Part shown: positions 26,413 through 40,312 of the stretch, piece by piece
Layout of the letters: every line of letters begins with the position of its first letter
Numbering within the stretch: position 1 is the first letter of the stretch
Source of the DNA: Spizellomyces punctatus DAOM BR117
Taxonomy: Eukaryota; Chytridiomycota; Chytridiomycetes; Spizellomycetales; Spizellomycetaceae
Length of the DNA stretch: 64,000 nt
Assembly: GCF_000182565.1 (NCBI RefSeq)
Contig: NW_015971545.1
Location: 756,208 to 820,207, forward strand
Reading direction: 5' to 3'
Translations under genes and position numbers: made by a program
The notes under the pieces: generated by a model
Databases searched by the model: none
What the model was told of the DNA's origin: nothing
What the model saw: the letters and a program-made list of their open reading frames with translations, nothing else

Positions 26413-26800
26413 TATGCAGTAATGGAATGATCTTCCGAAACCATATTCGCAGTGGGATCTCCGTTCAGGTTGTTGCCATGTCACCAAACTCTAATGTAAT
26501 GTTACACAAGCGCGCGTGACGGACAAGCCGCCACGGGATTTCGATCCCCTGTTGCTTATTCCTGCTATCCCCCATAAACTTTGGGCCATTTCTAGAGTAT
26601 TCTCAATAAGGGTACGGGTGAGTGATGATGATATACTAGCTGTGGTGAGATAGTGATTGAACGCTGACTTGGTCTTGTTTCTCTTGCTCGCAGCCTTCAT
26701 CGTGGTGTCCATTTTGGTATAACACGCGCCGTCCCACTGGAGTCCGACCCCAAAACTCGCATTTGACAGCGAGGAGACAAACCCGAATTTATCCCTTAAA
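26413..26800. promoter_or_regulatory. divergent promoter region, 388 bp
   Basis: Between the leftward CHCH gene and the rightward acyltransferase. No specific motif stands out. Confidence 0.35.
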
Positions 26801-27973
26801 ATGTCCAAAGTAATGGAGAAGGTCCGGTTCATCTTCCGGACGTTCATCTTTGTCGTTATCATGGACTGTTCCGCCGCGTCTATCAATCTCGTACAATACC
26901 CGTCCCTCATTCTCTCCCTCGTCTCACGCCACCTCTACCGACGATACATCCAATTTACACAGGCCATGTTTGGCTCCTTGATCGTACTGCTGACATATCT
27001 TTTTACACCTGTGGAGATTGTTGTAACCGGCAATCATAGACATCTGGATAAAGATGCCACTGCGGTCATCATGGCCAATCATCAGATCTACAGCGATTGG
27101 TGGTGGCTGTGGATTTTGGCGTGGAAGAGGAATGCGCATGGAAGTTTAAAGATTATTCTAAAAGAGTCTTTGAAGTTTTTGCCCGTATTTGGTACGTTTT
27201 GGGTGTAAACCACGACCACGGATCTCTGTACTGATCCCGTTTTATTTCTAGGTTGGGGAATGCAATTCTTCGAGTTTATCTTCCTCGCTCGTAAATGGGC
27301 TCTGGACCGAGTTACTATGTCAAAAATCCTTCATCGCTCGCTTCGCGACAAACTTCCAGTCTGGTTGGTCATCTTTCCCGAAGGCACTATCATTACTGAC
27401 GACACGAAAGAAAAGTGCCGTGCCTATGCCAAGAAGATGGATATCCCCGATGATCCACAACATGTCCTCATACCAAAATCGACTGGCCTATACTTTTGTC
27501 TCAAAAATCTCCAACCCGCCGCCACCCATCTATGGGATATCACAATGGGTTATCAGGGACTAGATGGAAAGCAAACCCCCTACGAAGTCTATAGTCTGAG
27601 TCGAGTCTTTTTTGAAGCCAAGGGTCCTGAGCGTGTTCACATGCACGTCCAAAAATTCCCTGTAAAAGATCTTCCGGGCTTCAACGAAGCGGCGACAATG
27701 AATACAAGAGATGACGAAAAAATGGATCGTTCTGAAGTCGAAAGCAAGAAGGACGAAGACCGCTCAGAGCAGTTTAGTCTCTGGCTTCGGAAGCGGTTCT
27801 TAGAAAAGGACGAGTTGATGGCTGAATTTTACAAGAACGGCCAATTTAGTGACGACGGTGATGAGCCTTTGATTATTCGGCCTGTGCCTACGCTCGCTGA
27901 CTGGGCATCTTTGGCGGGTGTCCTGAGTCTTGGGACGGGAGTGGCTATTACCCTTTGGAATTGGTGGATATGA
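26801..27973 (+). CDS. lysophospholipid acyltransferase (AGPAT / LCLAT-type)
   Basis: Exons 26801-27191 and 27252-27973 (60-bp intron, GGT split); 370 residues. Motif I is NHQIYSDWWW (NH-x4-D), the catalytic histidine-aspartate pair. Motif III is FPEGT. VLIPKSTGLYFCL follows as expected for the LCLAT1/AGPAT3-5 group. Hydrophobic segments occur near the N-terminus (FIFVVIMDC, FGSLIVLLTYLF) and at the C-terminus (WASLAGVLSLGTGVAITLW). It transfers acyl groups to lysophospholipids, probably in the ER. A charged insert (about residues 285-320) is lineage-specific. High confidence on family; substrate unknown. Confidence 0.88.
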
Positions 27974-28234
27974 AATTACTCGACTAGAGATGAATGTGTA
28001 GGGTACACTGTAGCACGTCGAAATGATATCGTATGTTTGAATAGCCAATTTTATATATACGGGAAAGTTAGACCTCTTTAACGTGCCCTCGTGCGGATAC
28101 GCTTTGCCAGCGTAGTCATTTTCAAGGCAGGAATATAAAGCTGTTTGCGGGACTCTTAAAGGTTTCTTTGATCCCACTGTTGATCGTCGCTTACGCGAAT
28201 TGGAAGGATGAATAACATCACGTGATCCTGACAG

Positions 28235-30096
28235 ATGAACGTCGACTTCTTGCCCAGGTGCGCTGGTGATCTGCAGGTTGAAAGCATGCCAGGGCCCCCG
28301 GTACCATACCAGCCATCACGTCATGATACCTATCTTACCGACACACCAACAGACCCCCTCCCCGTCAAAACTGTAAGATCCCTTTCCGCCAACCGACCGT
28401 CTGCAACAATCCGCCAGGCCTTCACCGGCAATTCACCGTCCGTCGAGCGTTATGAAAAGCTCAACCGAGTTGGAGAAGGAACCTACGGTATTGTTTATCG
28501 TGCGCGCGACAAAGCTTCGGGTACAATAGTCGCCTTAAAGCGAATACGGATGGAACAGGAGCAAGAGGGGTTACCTCTGAGTTCCTTAAGGGAGATATCT
28601 CTTTTAAAGAGCTTGAGGCACGAGAATGTTGTGAGCGTCTTGGATGTGGTTGTTGGAAATGGCTTGGGTAGGCTATTTTCTTAGCGTTTCGGCTGATGGA
28701 AAGTAACTAAGATCTGACATGAAATCCCCGATCTAGACAACATATTTATGGGTAGGTGGTGGATTTCGAATGGTTGATGTAGAGTATGAGTAATTCATGC
28801 TGGACATTGCGATCTGCACTTGAGTAATGGAATATTGTGAACAGGTATGCAAATGTAGTTTCCCGCGGTTGTCTTGGAACTCTATTTAATCCTTGCTTCA
28901 GGACATGGGTAACTTAATGGATAATGTCATCAACAAAGGGCCACATCCTGGGTACAGAGAAGCTGAAGGTAAACTCTGCCGGTCAATGCATACCGAGTGT
29001 TCTTGGGTGGCTTCTGATACTTAGTTGTATTACAGTGAAGTGTCTCATGTCGCAACTCTTGACAGGACTGGGTATGTGGTCGCATATCGAGTCAAGTGCT
29101 TGTACATGAGTACTTATACTTTACAGCATACCTGCATGATAATTATATTATTCACAGGTGCGTGCCTACATGCCTTTCAAATGTTATCTACTTTCTATGT
29201 TGACGATACCTGATGATTTTCATCTTGACATATATAACTGCAGAGACCTAAAATTATCCAACCTATTGCTGACGTCGAGTGGGATACTGAAAATTGGTGA
29301 GTGGGCAACAAAGATGCCAGAAACGTCTCATTTGGCACTTAATGTCACTGACTGAATCTCATATACTAGCGGACTTTGGACTTGCACGTAAATTCGGGAC
29401 ACCTGTCCGGCCGATGACACCTAAAGTAGTAACACTTTGGTACCGTGCACCGGAATTGCTGTTTGGTGAAAAGTCGTACACAACCGCAATCGACATGTGG
29501 TTGGTTGATTTGTTGGTAACTATCGATGTTCAAATGCTAACGTACTCCACAGGGCGGTAGGATGCATTTTCGGTGAGCTCATTCGAGCCAAACCTCTGCT
29601 ACCAGGCAAAGTCGAACAACAACAGCTTGATCTCATCTGCCGCCTATTGGGGACCCCGAACGCCCGAATCTGGCCCGGCTTTGATAAGCTTCCTTACGCC
29701 AAATCGGTGAAACTCCCGTCCATTCCGTACGATGATATTGCCGGCCAATTTAGCGAACAAAAAGAGTCTGTACGTAAACTCTTGAAAAGCTTGTTAACGT
29801 ATTACCCTTCAAGCCGCCTCACGGTTCACGAAGCGCTACGCCACGATTACTTTCGAGAGAGTCCGCCAGCGTGTGCGCCCGTGTTGTTGCCAACATACCC
29901 CGAGCTTCGAACAGAGGAGTATGCGCGAAATCCACGTAACAATGACCGGAAGCGACCCAGAGTGGAGGATCGTGATGTTAGCAGAGTCCGACGGAGTCGC
30001 GGACAGCTGGATCCATCCATTTTAACAAGAGCGAGAGAGGAGGAGGAAGAACTAGAATTGGGTGTTCCTGCTTATCAACAATTCCGGTTTTCGTGA
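28235..30096 (+). CDS. cyclin-dependent kinase, CDK10-like
   Basis: Nine exons: 28235-28667, 28737-28751, 28825-28844, 28902-28968, 29036-29071, 29127-29157, 29244-29296, 29370-29499, 29553-30096; 442 residues. A start at 28286 is also possible. Seen: [11 protein letters not shown] glycine loop, VALKRIRM lysine, PLSSLREI helix (PITSLRE-like), HRDLKLSN catalytic loop, DFGLAR, and [15 protein letters not shown] activation segment. The order and the [15 protein letters not shown] and [13 protein letters not shown] stretches match CDK10, a transcription/splicing-linked CDK. An NLS-like [10 protein letters not shown] lies in the C-terminal tail. Exon 2 is only 15 bp. CDK11 is the alternative. Confidence 0.88.
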
Positions 30097-30359
30097 TATT
30101 GCATCCTATATTTGTAAATATACCGTGGTTAAGACTAGTGGGTGGCACAGCAAGTTCCAATCTCTCAGCCGTCAATCTTTCCATCCCCGATGATCTCTTT
30201 TGCGTGGTTTAACTCAGAGCGCTTTTGGTTCGTGGTATGACTGCCACTGCTGCAAACTGTCGGCACTCTACACACCTGCGAAGTCTCGCTTTTCCTCCTT
30301 CGTTTGTTGTGATAGATTGTTCACCATCACTGCCATTCATAACAACGCGATTCAGAACA

Positions 30360-32128
<1,769 letters not shown>

Positions 32129-32574
32129 ATTAACTAGCGAACAGAGTGGGAACTAGTTAACAGATGTTAGATGATGTCAAATGGGTGGTTGCATTCTGCA
32201 TTCATATAAATCAATCATTTAACCACAATGCGGAAACTCTAAAAGTGTGGTGTGGACTTGTCGTGGTTTTTGCGGGCTTGACGGGAAGGAACAAGTGGTG
32301 CATGAATTTATAAACTTTTTGAACGACGTATCTTGTCGTTTGTTCTTGTGTTCCAAATGTGACTTCAGTTACTTGTAATGTGATCCACCAGCGGCTAAAC
32401 TCGTCCCACCGTTCAACGTTCGCCCCTTGCGACGATTGCCTACGTTGGGGGACAGAAGTGTGACGCGGATGAATGTTCGCGTCACGCGTCTCACCCGCTT
32501 CGGCTATAAAGTACACTCACTTTCCTACAACGACTCATTACCATCCATCACCACACACCCCAACAACCCAAAGA
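32129..32574. other. intergenic, 446 bp, no gene seen
   Basis: 3' flank of the aminotransferase and promoter of the Mpv17 gene (a TATA-like CTATAAAG at about 32505). Confidence 0.4.
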
Positions 32575-33293
32575 ATGACCGTTGAAATCGAGACGCTCCC
32601 CCCACCAACCCTCTGGACCCGCTACGTCCTTGCGCTCCAAACCCACCCAGTACTTACAAAAGCCAGTACCAGCGCAACGCTCAATGCCCTCCAAGAACTA
32701 CTTGCATCACGTATAGCAGGAAGCGATGCACGGCTTGCCCGTCAAAAAGCGGCCAAGATGGCCGCATATGGATTTTTTGTGAGTGGACCGTTGGGGCATT
32801 ACCTATATCAAGGGTTGGATAAGGCTTTCAAGGACAAGACTGGTGCGGGATGGTCAATCTTGAAGCTTTTGGTTAGCAATTTGGTCATTGCGCCTATTCA
32901 GAATGCTGGTGAGTGTGCAGTGACTTTCCGCTTTGGGGTTTGGTATGTGGTTAATGTGGTTGCTCTTCCAGTCTACCTCGCGGCAATGGCGTACATTGCG
33001 GGAGCAGGCATTCCAGGCATTCTGCAAACCCTAAAAACCCGTCTACTTGGAGTCATGAAAATGACATGGCTCATCTTCCCATCTGTTCAGATCATTGCGT
33101 TCAAGGTAAATTTAAGCAGACTAATTTGTTCTCTGATATGTTACTCACCCAAAATTGCTCACAGTACCTCAGCCAAGAACTCTGGCTTCCCTTTTTCAAT
33201 CTCGTTGCATTCGTATTTGGGACCTACATTAATGTTGTAACAAAGTTGGCTGCCGAGAAAAAGAAGGGTGTTACGGGTGGGAAGGATTTGTAG
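32575..33293 (+). CDS. Mpv17/PMP22-family membrane protein
   Basis: Exons 32575-32908, 32972-33105, 33165-33293; 198 residues. It shows the family plan: a short N-terminus ending in ARLARQKAAKMAAYGFFVSGPLGHYLYQGLD (the GPLGHYWY motif), then membrane helices including YLAAMAYIAGAGIPGI, and the signature region MTWLIFPSVQIIAFKYLSQELWLPFFNLVAFVFGTYIN, equivalent to W-x-x-WPxxQxxNFxxVPxxxR. The conserved arginine and tryptophans are partly changed. Located in peroxisomal or inner mitochondrial membranes, possibly channel-forming. Upstream ATG 32473 is rejected because it reads through the promoter. Confidence 0.85.
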
Positions 33294-33549
33294 ATTTGGG
33301 TCGATCTTTGATAGTCTATTTCATTTTAAATAAAAATGATGATGCACGTTGGGACGAGAAACTGGATACTGGTGTGCCTGTGCTGTTGAAGTATTTCAAA
33401 GCAGTCTTGCGAAAGAAGCCTGCTCTATCAAAGACCTGGTGAATTGGAGGATGAATTGAATCCCACGGTCAAGATCACGTGAAATCGATCCAACTCAACG
33501 AAGATGAATCCCCTTGCCAACCCCAAGAGATCATCCAAACCCATGAACC

Positions 33550-35184
33550 ATGTCCAGATCACATAACCCCCGGTGCTATTTTGATATAGAAATTGCGGGA
33601 CAGAAGGGTGAGTTGGAATATGTGTGAATCTTCAATTGGCAGGTCATCTGTTTCCGTACCCAGTCTGATCTTGTTCCATTCCCTTGTCACCAGCCGGGAG
33701 AATCGTCTTCGAACTCTTTGCAGACGAAGTCCCAAAGACCGCGGAAAACTTTCGGTATGGCAAGGACGTTCCCTTATTTGGCAGGCATTCCATTAACCCG
33801 GCGTAATGAGCAGCGCACTATGCACTGGTGAACGCGGAAGAAGCGCCAAAAGTGGCGCAACATTGCACTATAAAGGCTCGGCCTTTCATAGAGTCATTCA
33901 AGACTTTATGCTCCAGGGCGGGGATTTCACGAATGGAGATGGAACTGGCGGGGAAAGTATTTATGGGAGCCAATTTCCGGATGAGAGTTTTAAGCGGAAA
34001 CATGATGTCGAATTTTTGCTATCAATGGCAAACCGAGGTCCCAATACGTGAGTATTGGTGCGATAGTTCTGTATCTCTTGGTGATTTTGCGATTAAGATT
34101 TGGGCGATTTAGAAACGGATCTCAATTCTTCATCACCTGCGCTCCGACGCCGCATCTGGACGGAAAGCATGTGGTGTTTGGAAGGGTAGTCAGTGGTCAA
34201 GACATTGTGCGCAAAATCGAGGTGCTGCCCACTGATAGAAAAGACCGACCCCACGATAAAGTCATCATCGCTAATAGTGGAGAGCTGGAACGTGTCGTTA
34301 CGAAGCGACGACCATCGGATCGGGACGCTACTGCTGAAACAAAACGGAGAAGGTCGCTCACCCCTTCTTCGTCGTCCTCTTCATCATCATCAGAAGAGGA
34401 ACGAAGACGTAAGAAGAAAACCAAATCTAAAAAACGGCGACGCAGATCGCCCTCCACTTCTTCCGAATCATCTTTATCGTCCTCCGAATCAAGCTCCCCT
34501 TCATCATCGTCCGAAGAGGAACGAAGCAAAAAGCGAAAAAAGGCAAAGAAGAAGAAGAAGAAGCAAAGTAAACAGAAGGAAGAATCCAAATCCATTGAGG
34601 AATCTCAAACCGTTGAAGAGTACGTTGGCATTGCTCCACCTGAGGAGATCAACGGTCCAAGGTCGTGGCTGGACCGTAGCGGTGGCAAGCATAACAATGA
34701 GCGAAGACAGTTGGTTAACGCCGACTTAACAAATCGGCATGGGTTTGAGAGGAGAGATAAGGATGGTCGCATTGTAAAGGGGCGGGGAATGATGGTACGT
34801 CAGGACGTCCTTTTGTTCAAGCCGCATGTTTAATCATCTTATATGACACAGCGATACCGACGAGAAAACGAAGGGTATCCACGGTACCACGATCAGCGCT
34901 CCCGTGACAGACATGACTCGTATCGTCGAGATGATCGGGACCTGCGTGAACGCATTGAGCACCGTCGCGAACGAAGAGATCAAGATGAGCCGAGTCGCAG
35001 CCAAGTTGTAGTTGTCGAGCGCAAACCCGAGAGACGAGATGGCGATTCAGGAGAGGAAAATGGGCATCGGGAGCAGAATGGGACTGAACAGGGCGAACGA
35101 GAAATGGAGGCAGATCACGATGGTGATGATGCACCTCTACAGGATTTGGGGGAGGTGGACGCTGAAAAAATGACGGAAGAGTGA
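33550..35184 (+). CDS. SR-cyclophilin (peptidyl-prolyl isomerase with SR/RS tail, PPIG-like)
   Basis: Exons 33550-33607, 33694-33754, 33814-34047, 34113-34794, 34852-35184; 455 residues. Cyclophilin domain 1-175: [53 protein letters not shown] (catalytic Arg in FHR), [22 protein letters not shown]. The last has His where CypA has Trp, as in large nuclear cyclophilins. The tail is Ser/Arg/Lys-rich ([20 protein letters not shown]), then a conserved [11 protein letters not shown] and an RE/RD-rich end. Such proteins sit in spliceosomes or bind the RNA polymerase II tail. Confidence 0.9.
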
Positions 35185-35400
35185 GCCTTTAGGCCTGTGT
35201 GAATTGATTTGAATAATAAGATACAATAGTTCTGTAGTCCTTTCGATCGCTGATCATAGAGTTTTCCATGCAACAATGCATGCTAGTCAAACGTTCATGT
35301 ATTCATCAAAATCACTCATAAAGCAGGTGAGGTAAAACAAATCACAAATCAAATATCAAAAAAACACAGCGACAAAACAACAGATATGATGGCATAATAT

Positions 35401-36211
35401 CTATACAGGTGCCACTTCCGAAGAAGCCAAAATGACTGCCTGCATTCTCTTTGCGCGAACAAAGTCGGCATTCGCACGCTAAACCAAAAGGAATATGTCA
35501 GTAACTGTTGACGTCAATGCTTTATCGACAATCACAACATACCAGAATAACAAAGAACCCAACAAACATCATCAAATACGCCACCCAATCATTCTCCACT
35601 TTTACTTCCTCGCGCTCTTTCTCAGTCTCATTTTCATACTGAATCATCTCATCTGTCGACCGAGTCTTGATATAAAATCCATACCGAATGAGGGTAATAC
35701 CAAATCCACAGCGAGACCCTGCCCTTGCGGCATGGGTAGTCGCTAGCATCGCCGTAAGGAGGAAACCAATGAAGTCAAATGACATGGATACGAGCATGTT
35801 GACGATGAAGGTAAAAAAGTCTCCTACGGGCAGACCTGCAAAACGAGTTGAGCGCTCATGAAAATTTGACATTGAATACGGAAAGGCCAACCTACCCTCA
35901 ATAAGCACTTCCCCGTCCTCAGCGAACCCACTAGATATCACAGTCGTCTCATAGTAAGAAGGTACAGGGTCATGCGCAACTTCCGCATACGAAGGTGGCT
36001 CGAGCTCTTGGTACGTCTTGCCTTCTGGTTTGGCAGACACCTCGGGCTTTGCGCTCAAGTTTGCAAATACCCCGTCGTTTCCTCTTATGAGAGGTGCATG
36101 GGCGCGGGTAGGAGGGGTTGAGGAGGAGGTGTCGGGTTCTTGTGGAGGCTGCTGGGGAGTGGCAGACGTACTTTCTTCCTCGGCTTCTGGGACTCGCTCG
36201 TAGTTGGGCAT
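35401..36211 (-). CDS. Bsd2/NDFIP-family adaptor for Nedd4-type ubiquitin ligases
   Basis: Exons 36211-35896, 35835-35543, 35478-35401 (introns 60 and 64 bp); 228 residues. The N-terminal half is disordered with an L-PPSY motif (LEPPSYAEV), the WW-domain ligand. The C-terminal half has GLPVGDFFTFIVNMLVSMSFDFIGFLLTAMLATTHAARAGSRCGFGITLIRYGFYI, the three-helix Bsd2 domain, and ends FVRAKRMQAVI. In yeast Bsd2 sits in Golgi/endosome membranes and recruits Rsp5 to sort cargo to the vacuole. High confidence. Confidence 0.9.
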
Positions 36212-36858
36212 TTTTCCCGTTGAACAAATCTATCGCACTCTTTAACCCTAATAAAACTTGAACAGAGACCGAATAACAGACCAAGCGAGAAGTAGAAACG
36301 AGATGGTAGTAAAAAAGAGATTGTAGCCACTAGTTATTTTGAAACCTAAAAATAGCCCTGCAAAGGTTGACAAATAGCTACAAGTCCAACTGAGACGGCG
36401 TCCCCGAAGAATCCACTACAGCCACTGCACTCGATTGTACAAGTGCATTCGAGTGCGCTCATACGTAAGCAGAGCGGATGACTGTGTCTCATGGGAAATT
36501 GCTATAACGTTCATGCAGGGAACAATATATTGATGATAATGTTCAGTAGATCGTGAAAGATGCAACTAGTCCTGATAGGGAAAATGACAAAAATGGACAA
36601 AACGCATAGCCAAGTGTCCCGAAACAGAAAACGTCTCGCAGTCTCAAAAAACTGGGGCATTAATCACGGAAATCAATCTATCACAGGTCTCTTCAGAGTA
36701 CGCAGCATTCACTAGTTTGGTCATATTTCTGATGATGCATCCACTTATATTCGTAAGAAAACATACACAGCTTAACATTTTATTATAATATCTAGATTAA
36801 GGCTTTAGGGTCCAAGAGTGTCACCGGCGGGAGAGGGGGGAATTCGGTCTCGCAGGAA
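36212..36858. other. intergenic, about 650 bp
   Basis: Holds the first of two imperfect direct repeats (36421-36478). No gene seen. Confidence 0.4.
36421..36478 (+). repeat. imperfect direct repeat, left copy
   Basis: Core CTGCACTCGATTGTACAAG ... CATACGTAAGC. It matches 37717-37772 at roughly 80% and sits about 1.3 kb from it. Confidence 0.7.
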
Positions 36859-37598
36859 ATGAACGCCGAGGAAAATCGTTCAGACGATGACGGAAAAAGA
36901 CGCCACGAAGAGCCCAAAAAAGGGGGTAGAAGGGATTCAAAACGTAAAAAAAAGCCGCGGTTCTCGCAGAAAACAAACGCCGAGGAAAAAGGTGAAACCG
37001 ATGGCGTAGGAGGGCAGCATGAACATACAAGGAAAAAGAGGACAAAAAGGTGGTCGTATACGTCCAAAAGTAATGTCGATGTTGATGCACCCGATTTGAC
37101 ACTGGACGTTGCTGCCTTTTCATTGCGGAACGTCAAATTCATGACCCCGTGGACATTTCGCCCAGGTACTCAACTGGAATCGTAAAGGGACAGGGCTGCC
37201 TACTCTGCTTAAGCCGACCGAAGTCAGGAACCCGCAGGTTTGGGACCTGTCACGCAGGTCCGATAACCATAATTGGTGCAGACTCTTTCTCAAAACCAAT
37301 TCAAATGGAAAAAAAGAGCGGCTGGGGCCGATGGTACACGATTCGGGGCTAACCAAATGCCCAACCCGTCAGGGTGCAGCGTGACTCTGGGAACCACCCT
37401 TTCCAAACAGCAACATCGCATGATTTGGGAACCCCGAAAACTCACCTTACTGTGTCTTTGCTTGACGCGGTGGAGAGCGGATGCGCGAGCCAGATGTTGG
37501 TACAGCAAGTGCCAAGTCAGGTTAAACTGCGGACGACGGAGGTGGTGAAGAATGGTGTTGCGGGAAAGTCCATCCGTGGGAAATTTGGTGATGAGTAG
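36859..37598 (+). CDS. unresolved host locus, possibly a multi-exon gene
   Basis: Two stretches look coding: 36859-37185 (very basic, NLS-like KRKKKPRF, then DAPDLTLDVAAFSLRNVKFMTPWTFRP) and 37374-37598 (HLTVSLLDAVESGCASQMLV, ending GKSIRGKFGDE). Between them another frame gives VLNWNRKGTGLPTLLKPTEV and NPQVWDLSRRSDNHNWC. Splice sites joining all three could not be settled. No family recognised. The locus is bracketed by the 36421 and 37717 direct repeats, so it may be mobile or a decayed insertion. Confidence 0.3.
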
Positions 37599-38268
37599 GG
37601 TTGGTGGGAACGCGCGTTGAACGCGGTTAGAAGATTGCAATATAGCTGTCCCAATTAGGCTAGATTACAAGCACGTGAGTAACTAACCCTTTCTATGACT
37701 GTGCCGAGTCTTCCTGGCGCTGCACTCGAGTGCACAAGTGCATTCTACTGGGCTAATACGTAAGCGGAGCAGGTAACTTGTGGGCTTTTGCTTGCGGAGT
37801 CGAGGGGATCTGCCGTATTGGCCGTCCTATTTACGCTCTTAACAATATGGATTTTTGGATTGCATTAAGAATATTTGGGGCATTACCCTTAATGAAATTA
37901 CAAGAACCTAACAGCAATTCCCGTATTGATGTCAGCAGAATGGACATGATACGCTATCCGCGGCTGACACAACCAGATGTTGCTGCAAAGAATAGATAAA
38001 AGGTCCACCGTTCCCCATTTGACACCCCATGCGGCTTTGAGAACGGGGGGCTTGACGTTCCCGCTTCAGAGACCGGTGTCATCCGTGTAAATGTCGTCAC
38101 TCTCCCACATGTATGCAAGTGCACGTCATCAGCAGCTGGATCGTCTTAAAGCTTGTCCAGTCTCTTCTGCTTTCGTTACTTTCCAGACCAGTTATCTCCA
38201 CCGTATCAACAGAGAATCCATTTCACTTTGAGTTATAAAATCTAATTGTTACTCTACGCATCAGAGTC
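37599..38268. other. intergenic, about 670 bp
   Basis: Contains the right copy of the direct repeat and the promoter of the LEA-like gene (TTATAAAAT at about 38233). No gene seen. Confidence 0.4.
37717..37772 (+). repeat. imperfect direct repeat, right copy
   Basis: Core CTGCACTCGAGTGCACAAG ... AATACGTAAGC. It contains the perfect palindrome GCACTCGAGTGC, which is degraded in the left copy. Confidence 0.7.
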
Positions 38269-39987
38269 ATGACAAGCAGAGGCCAGGTAAGGAATGGATT
38301 AATCGTTCACGAGGCACAGACTGTGAGTTAACCAAAAATCTGCCCATATTCTCATTCCCATGCCCCTCCACATTAGAAGGTGCCACCTACCAAAACCAAA
38401 GCCCATGTCGGGAGTGCAGAGCAAGCTGGTCCAGCTGGTACCCTCGCTGGAGCGGTTGTCGAAGAGTATGCTACTCAAGCGACCAAGTTAGGCCCCGCGA
38501 CCATGGGAACTACCACAGCTGCATATGAGCCGGTTGCGACTACCCCGGTTGTAGGGCAAGGTGTGGGTGGTATGGCGGGAAAGCAGCCTGCAGGCGGCAT
38601 GCATACGGAGACTGTCATCGCACCAGCAGCCCACGGTGCCCCAGATGTACCTCATGTTCATACCGGTGCAAGAAAAGCGCAAGGTCCTACCGGAACGACC
38701 AGGAGCGCTGGTCAGAAGACCGCGGATACGACCAAGCACGCCGTTCATACCGGGTCGGAATTGGCAGGTAAAGCAACACAAGGAACCACGGAAACTGTGA
38801 AAACCGCTGGCCAGCAGGCTAGAGATACGACGAAAGGTGCCGTTCAAGCAGGATCGGAGATGAGTGCAAAGACAGCAAAAGCGGCCACCGATACTGCCAA
38901 GAATGCCGGACAGCAAGCAAAGGATACCACTAAAAATGTCGCTCAAACTACTGCCAATGTCGCCAGCGAAACAGCGCAACTCGCAGCCAATACTGAGAAA
39001 CAAACCGTAGAGGCTACTAAAAGTGCCGCTCAAGCCGGTACCGAATTGGCTGGAAAGACAGCACGCGCTGCGACCGATTCTGCCCTCAACGTCGGTCAGA
39101 AGGCGATTGATACCACCAAGGGCGCAGCTACTACTACAGCAGACGTTGTCAGTGGAACTGCGAAGGCTGCAACCGATACGGCCGTGAACCTCGGGCAAAA
39201 GGCCGTTGACACCACCAAAGAAGCCGGTGCAAAGACAATGGATGTGACCTCCGGGGCTGTTCAAGCAGCGGCCGACATCGCTGGACGGACCACCGAAGCT
39301 GTGACGGACACCGCCAAGGGTGCTGCTCAAACTGCCTCCGAAGCTGCAAGCAAAGCAACCGGTGCCACAGTCAGTGCTGCACAATCGACGGCTGAAGCTG
39401 CATCTGACGTTGCCGGCAAAGCTGCTGGAGCTACAGTGGAAACCGCACGTCAGGCCACGACTGCCGCTCAGGAAGCCGCCGCTGCCACCGCCGAGACCGC
39501 CGGGAAAGCTGTCCAGAGCACCAGCGAAACCGTTGGCTCCGCCTATACCCACGGTAAAGAACGTGCCGCCGAAGAAGTCCATACCGTCCTAGAAACGACT
39601 AAAGGCATTGTCGGAGGAACCATTAAGACTGTGGAGCACGCCGCTGAGGCCGTTGTAAGCACCGCTGCTGCTGCTGCCGGTGCCGCCGCAGGTGCAGCCA
39701 AAGGTGTCGCTCAGAAAACAGCCGGAGCGGCGATGGGCGTTGTTGGTGGGACCGTGGAAATGGCGAAATCAGTTGTCGGAATGGGTGCGGCCTCTACCGA
39801 AGCCGTTGCCGAGGCGGTTAGTGAAGAGAAACAGGAAATAGTTGGCGATGCTAAGGCGCTGAAGGAGGGACTCAAAGCTCCCGAGGCTGAAACGACGCAC
39901 AAAAAGATTGTACAGCATGTTGCAGATGAGCATGGGAATGTGAGGGAAGTTGTGGTTACCGGTGGTGGAGCTGAAAAGGAGGAATGA
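38269..39987 (+). CDS. LEA-group-3-like amphipathic repeat protein
   Basis: Exon 1 is only 18 bp (38269-38286, MTSRGQ), then 38377-39987; 542 residues. This start is chosen because the long second exon has no early ATG in frame. From residue about 110 to 470 it is a run of degenerate 11-residue repeats of the type TAKNAGQQAKDTT / AAQTASEAASK, rich in Ala, Thr, Lys, Gln and Glu with almost no aromatic residues, forming a long amphipathic helix. Group 3 LEA proteins protect membranes and proteins during drying, and a perilipin-like lipid-surface role is also possible. The end is acidic (VADEHGNVREVV). No membrane segment. Confidence 0.75.
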
Positions 39988-40312
39988 ACAGAAGCTCATC
40001 TTGCGTTGCGCCTGTTACACATTGGAAGGCAATGTGATTTAGTGTAGTTGATAGTATCCGTGCTTTCATTCTGGCGTATATCAGTGGCATATTCCGCTTT
40101 TGCATAATTTTCATGTACATGGGGTCTTTCGTAAATATTGAAATATGATTTCTCTTAAAAAGATGTAAATCCCGAAGATGACCCAACCCAAGGGCGCGCG
40201 ACGCGGGCCTAAGCGGACGCATAAGCATTGACGTGTGTGGTAAAACACGATATTAGGAACGTGCTTTCCTCCCTACTTCTTCTTGTACCTGCAAGAGAAG
40301 ATCAACCAACTC
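39988..40312. other. intergenic, 325 bp, no gene seen
   Basis: 3' flank of the LEA-like gene and promoter of the next. Confidence 0.4.

Noticed and set aside
36792-37142. 116-codon leftward frame, phenylalanine/serine-rich
   Set aside because: Mirror of the Lys/Glu/Arg-rich rightward frame at 36859; the rightward one is more protein-like.
38488-39582. Long leftward open frame (364 codons) inside the LEA-like gene
   Set aside because: It is antisense to a low-complexity, GC-biased repeat gene; the Gly/Ser/Cys-rich product is a composition artefact.
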